Source: Pseudohalocynthiibacter aestuariivivens (GTDB taxonomy: Bacteria > Pseudomonadota > Alphaproteobacteria > Rhodobacterales > Rhodobacteraceae). From it: a DNA stretch of 64,000 nt. A program made the translations under genes and the position numbers. The stretch lies in NCBI RefSeq assembly GCF_018457175.1, contig NZ_JAGFNU010000010.1, positions 53,110 through 117,109 of the forward strand. The letters run 5' to 3'. Below, piece by piece: positions 63,850 through 64,000 of this stretch. The stretch's first letter is position 1. The number at the start of each line of letters is the position of its first letter. The notes below the pieces were generated by a model. The model was not told where the DNA came from. It was given only the letters and a program-made list of their open reading frames with translations, and did not search any database.

Positions 63850-64000
63850 CTTTTAAACTATCTGAATACAGCGTGTTGATTTGCGTTGAGAACTGACCCG
63901 GTAGGCCCCTAAATTTTCACTGAGAATTGACCCATGTAACGACGCTACCCTGACGCTTTTGTTCAGGGAGATATGGAGTGATTGACATGGGATTTTTAAG
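63850..64000 (+). mobile_element. Probable left end of an IS21-like element, cut by window edge
   Basis: Repeated GAGAACTGACCC (~63890) and GAGAATTGACCC (~63922) motifs spaced about 32 bases, as at IS21-family termini, then a purine-rich leader and ATG at 63988 (MGFL...). The rest lies past the window. Confidence 0.4.

Overview
The window looks like a chromosome segment of a marine alphaproteobacterium, most likely Rhodobacterales (Roseobacter group). This rests on gene content (DUF2478 and DUF3775 proteins, a DoeB/aspartoacylase-type deacetylase, alphaproteobacterial IS6/IS30 types), mid-50s GC and marine-type transport genes; no rRNA or tRNA gene was found to fix the genus. Decayed insertion sequences and freshly broken genes are frequent, so the right half reads as an accessory, actively decaying region.

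Layout. 1-12,100: an SLC13-type permease (cut by the window edge), a DMT permease and an M20 peptidase, then a GntR/FCD regulator followed by a complete peptide ABC operon (binding protein, Xaa-Pro peptidase, two permeases, two ATPases). A strong hairpin terminator sits after the binding-protein gene. 12,200-18,900: an acidic CAP-domain protein, ThpR, a YciA thioesterase, a cysteine-synthase-family enzyme, a DUF3775 protein, two tiny lipoproteins, a DUF2478 protein and an 870-bp non-coding stretch with structured and repeated sequence. 19,170-25,470: a DoeB-like deacetylase and an arsR-centred cluster (arsR divergent from a threonine-dehydratase-like enzyme, an aquaporin-like remnant, a PatB/MalY C-S lyase, arsD, arsA) with no ArsB or ACR3 pump. 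25,650-27,000: a lipoprotein hydrolase. 27,100-33,800: a cyanophycin operon (iadA, cphB, cphA and a second Mur-ligase protein lacking the ATP-grasp domain). 34,000-39,700: a frameshifted URO-D-family gene, then a glycosyltransferase, methyltransferase and GtrA-fusion glycosyltransferase set. 39,800-44,500: small membrane genes, a LysR gene, and wreckage of a methyltransferase, a propeller protein and an iron-type ABC transporter ending in IS debris. 44,700-47,100: three small basic-protein genes (RHH-like, a 39-residue Lys-rich peptide, a helix-hairpin-helix/H1-tail fusion) between IS remnants and an IS30 element. 47,200-53,100: a LysR gene divergent from a seven-gene run (pirin, FMN reductase, DUF2798, broken hydrolase, DUF4386, SDR, VOC). 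53,200-54,000: IS3 and IS6 remnants. 54,260-59,200: an ExbB-ExbD-ExbD-TonB motor facing a TonB copper receptor and a DUF2946 protein. 59,500-64,000: a broken cupin, a stress-type membrane protein, a MITE-like element, a Fic protein, IS ends and a DUF2235 fragment.

How it fits together: the left third takes up and hydrolyses peptides; the middle holds arsenic response and nitrogen storage as cyanophycin; the right end holds TonB-driven copper uptake. The most notable points are the two-Mur-ligase cyanophycin operon, the pumpless ars cluster with two PLP enzymes, an ExbD pair in which one copy has Asn for the essential Asp, the IS-bounded basic-protein trio, and genes whose 3' ends are made of IS6-type terminal sequence.
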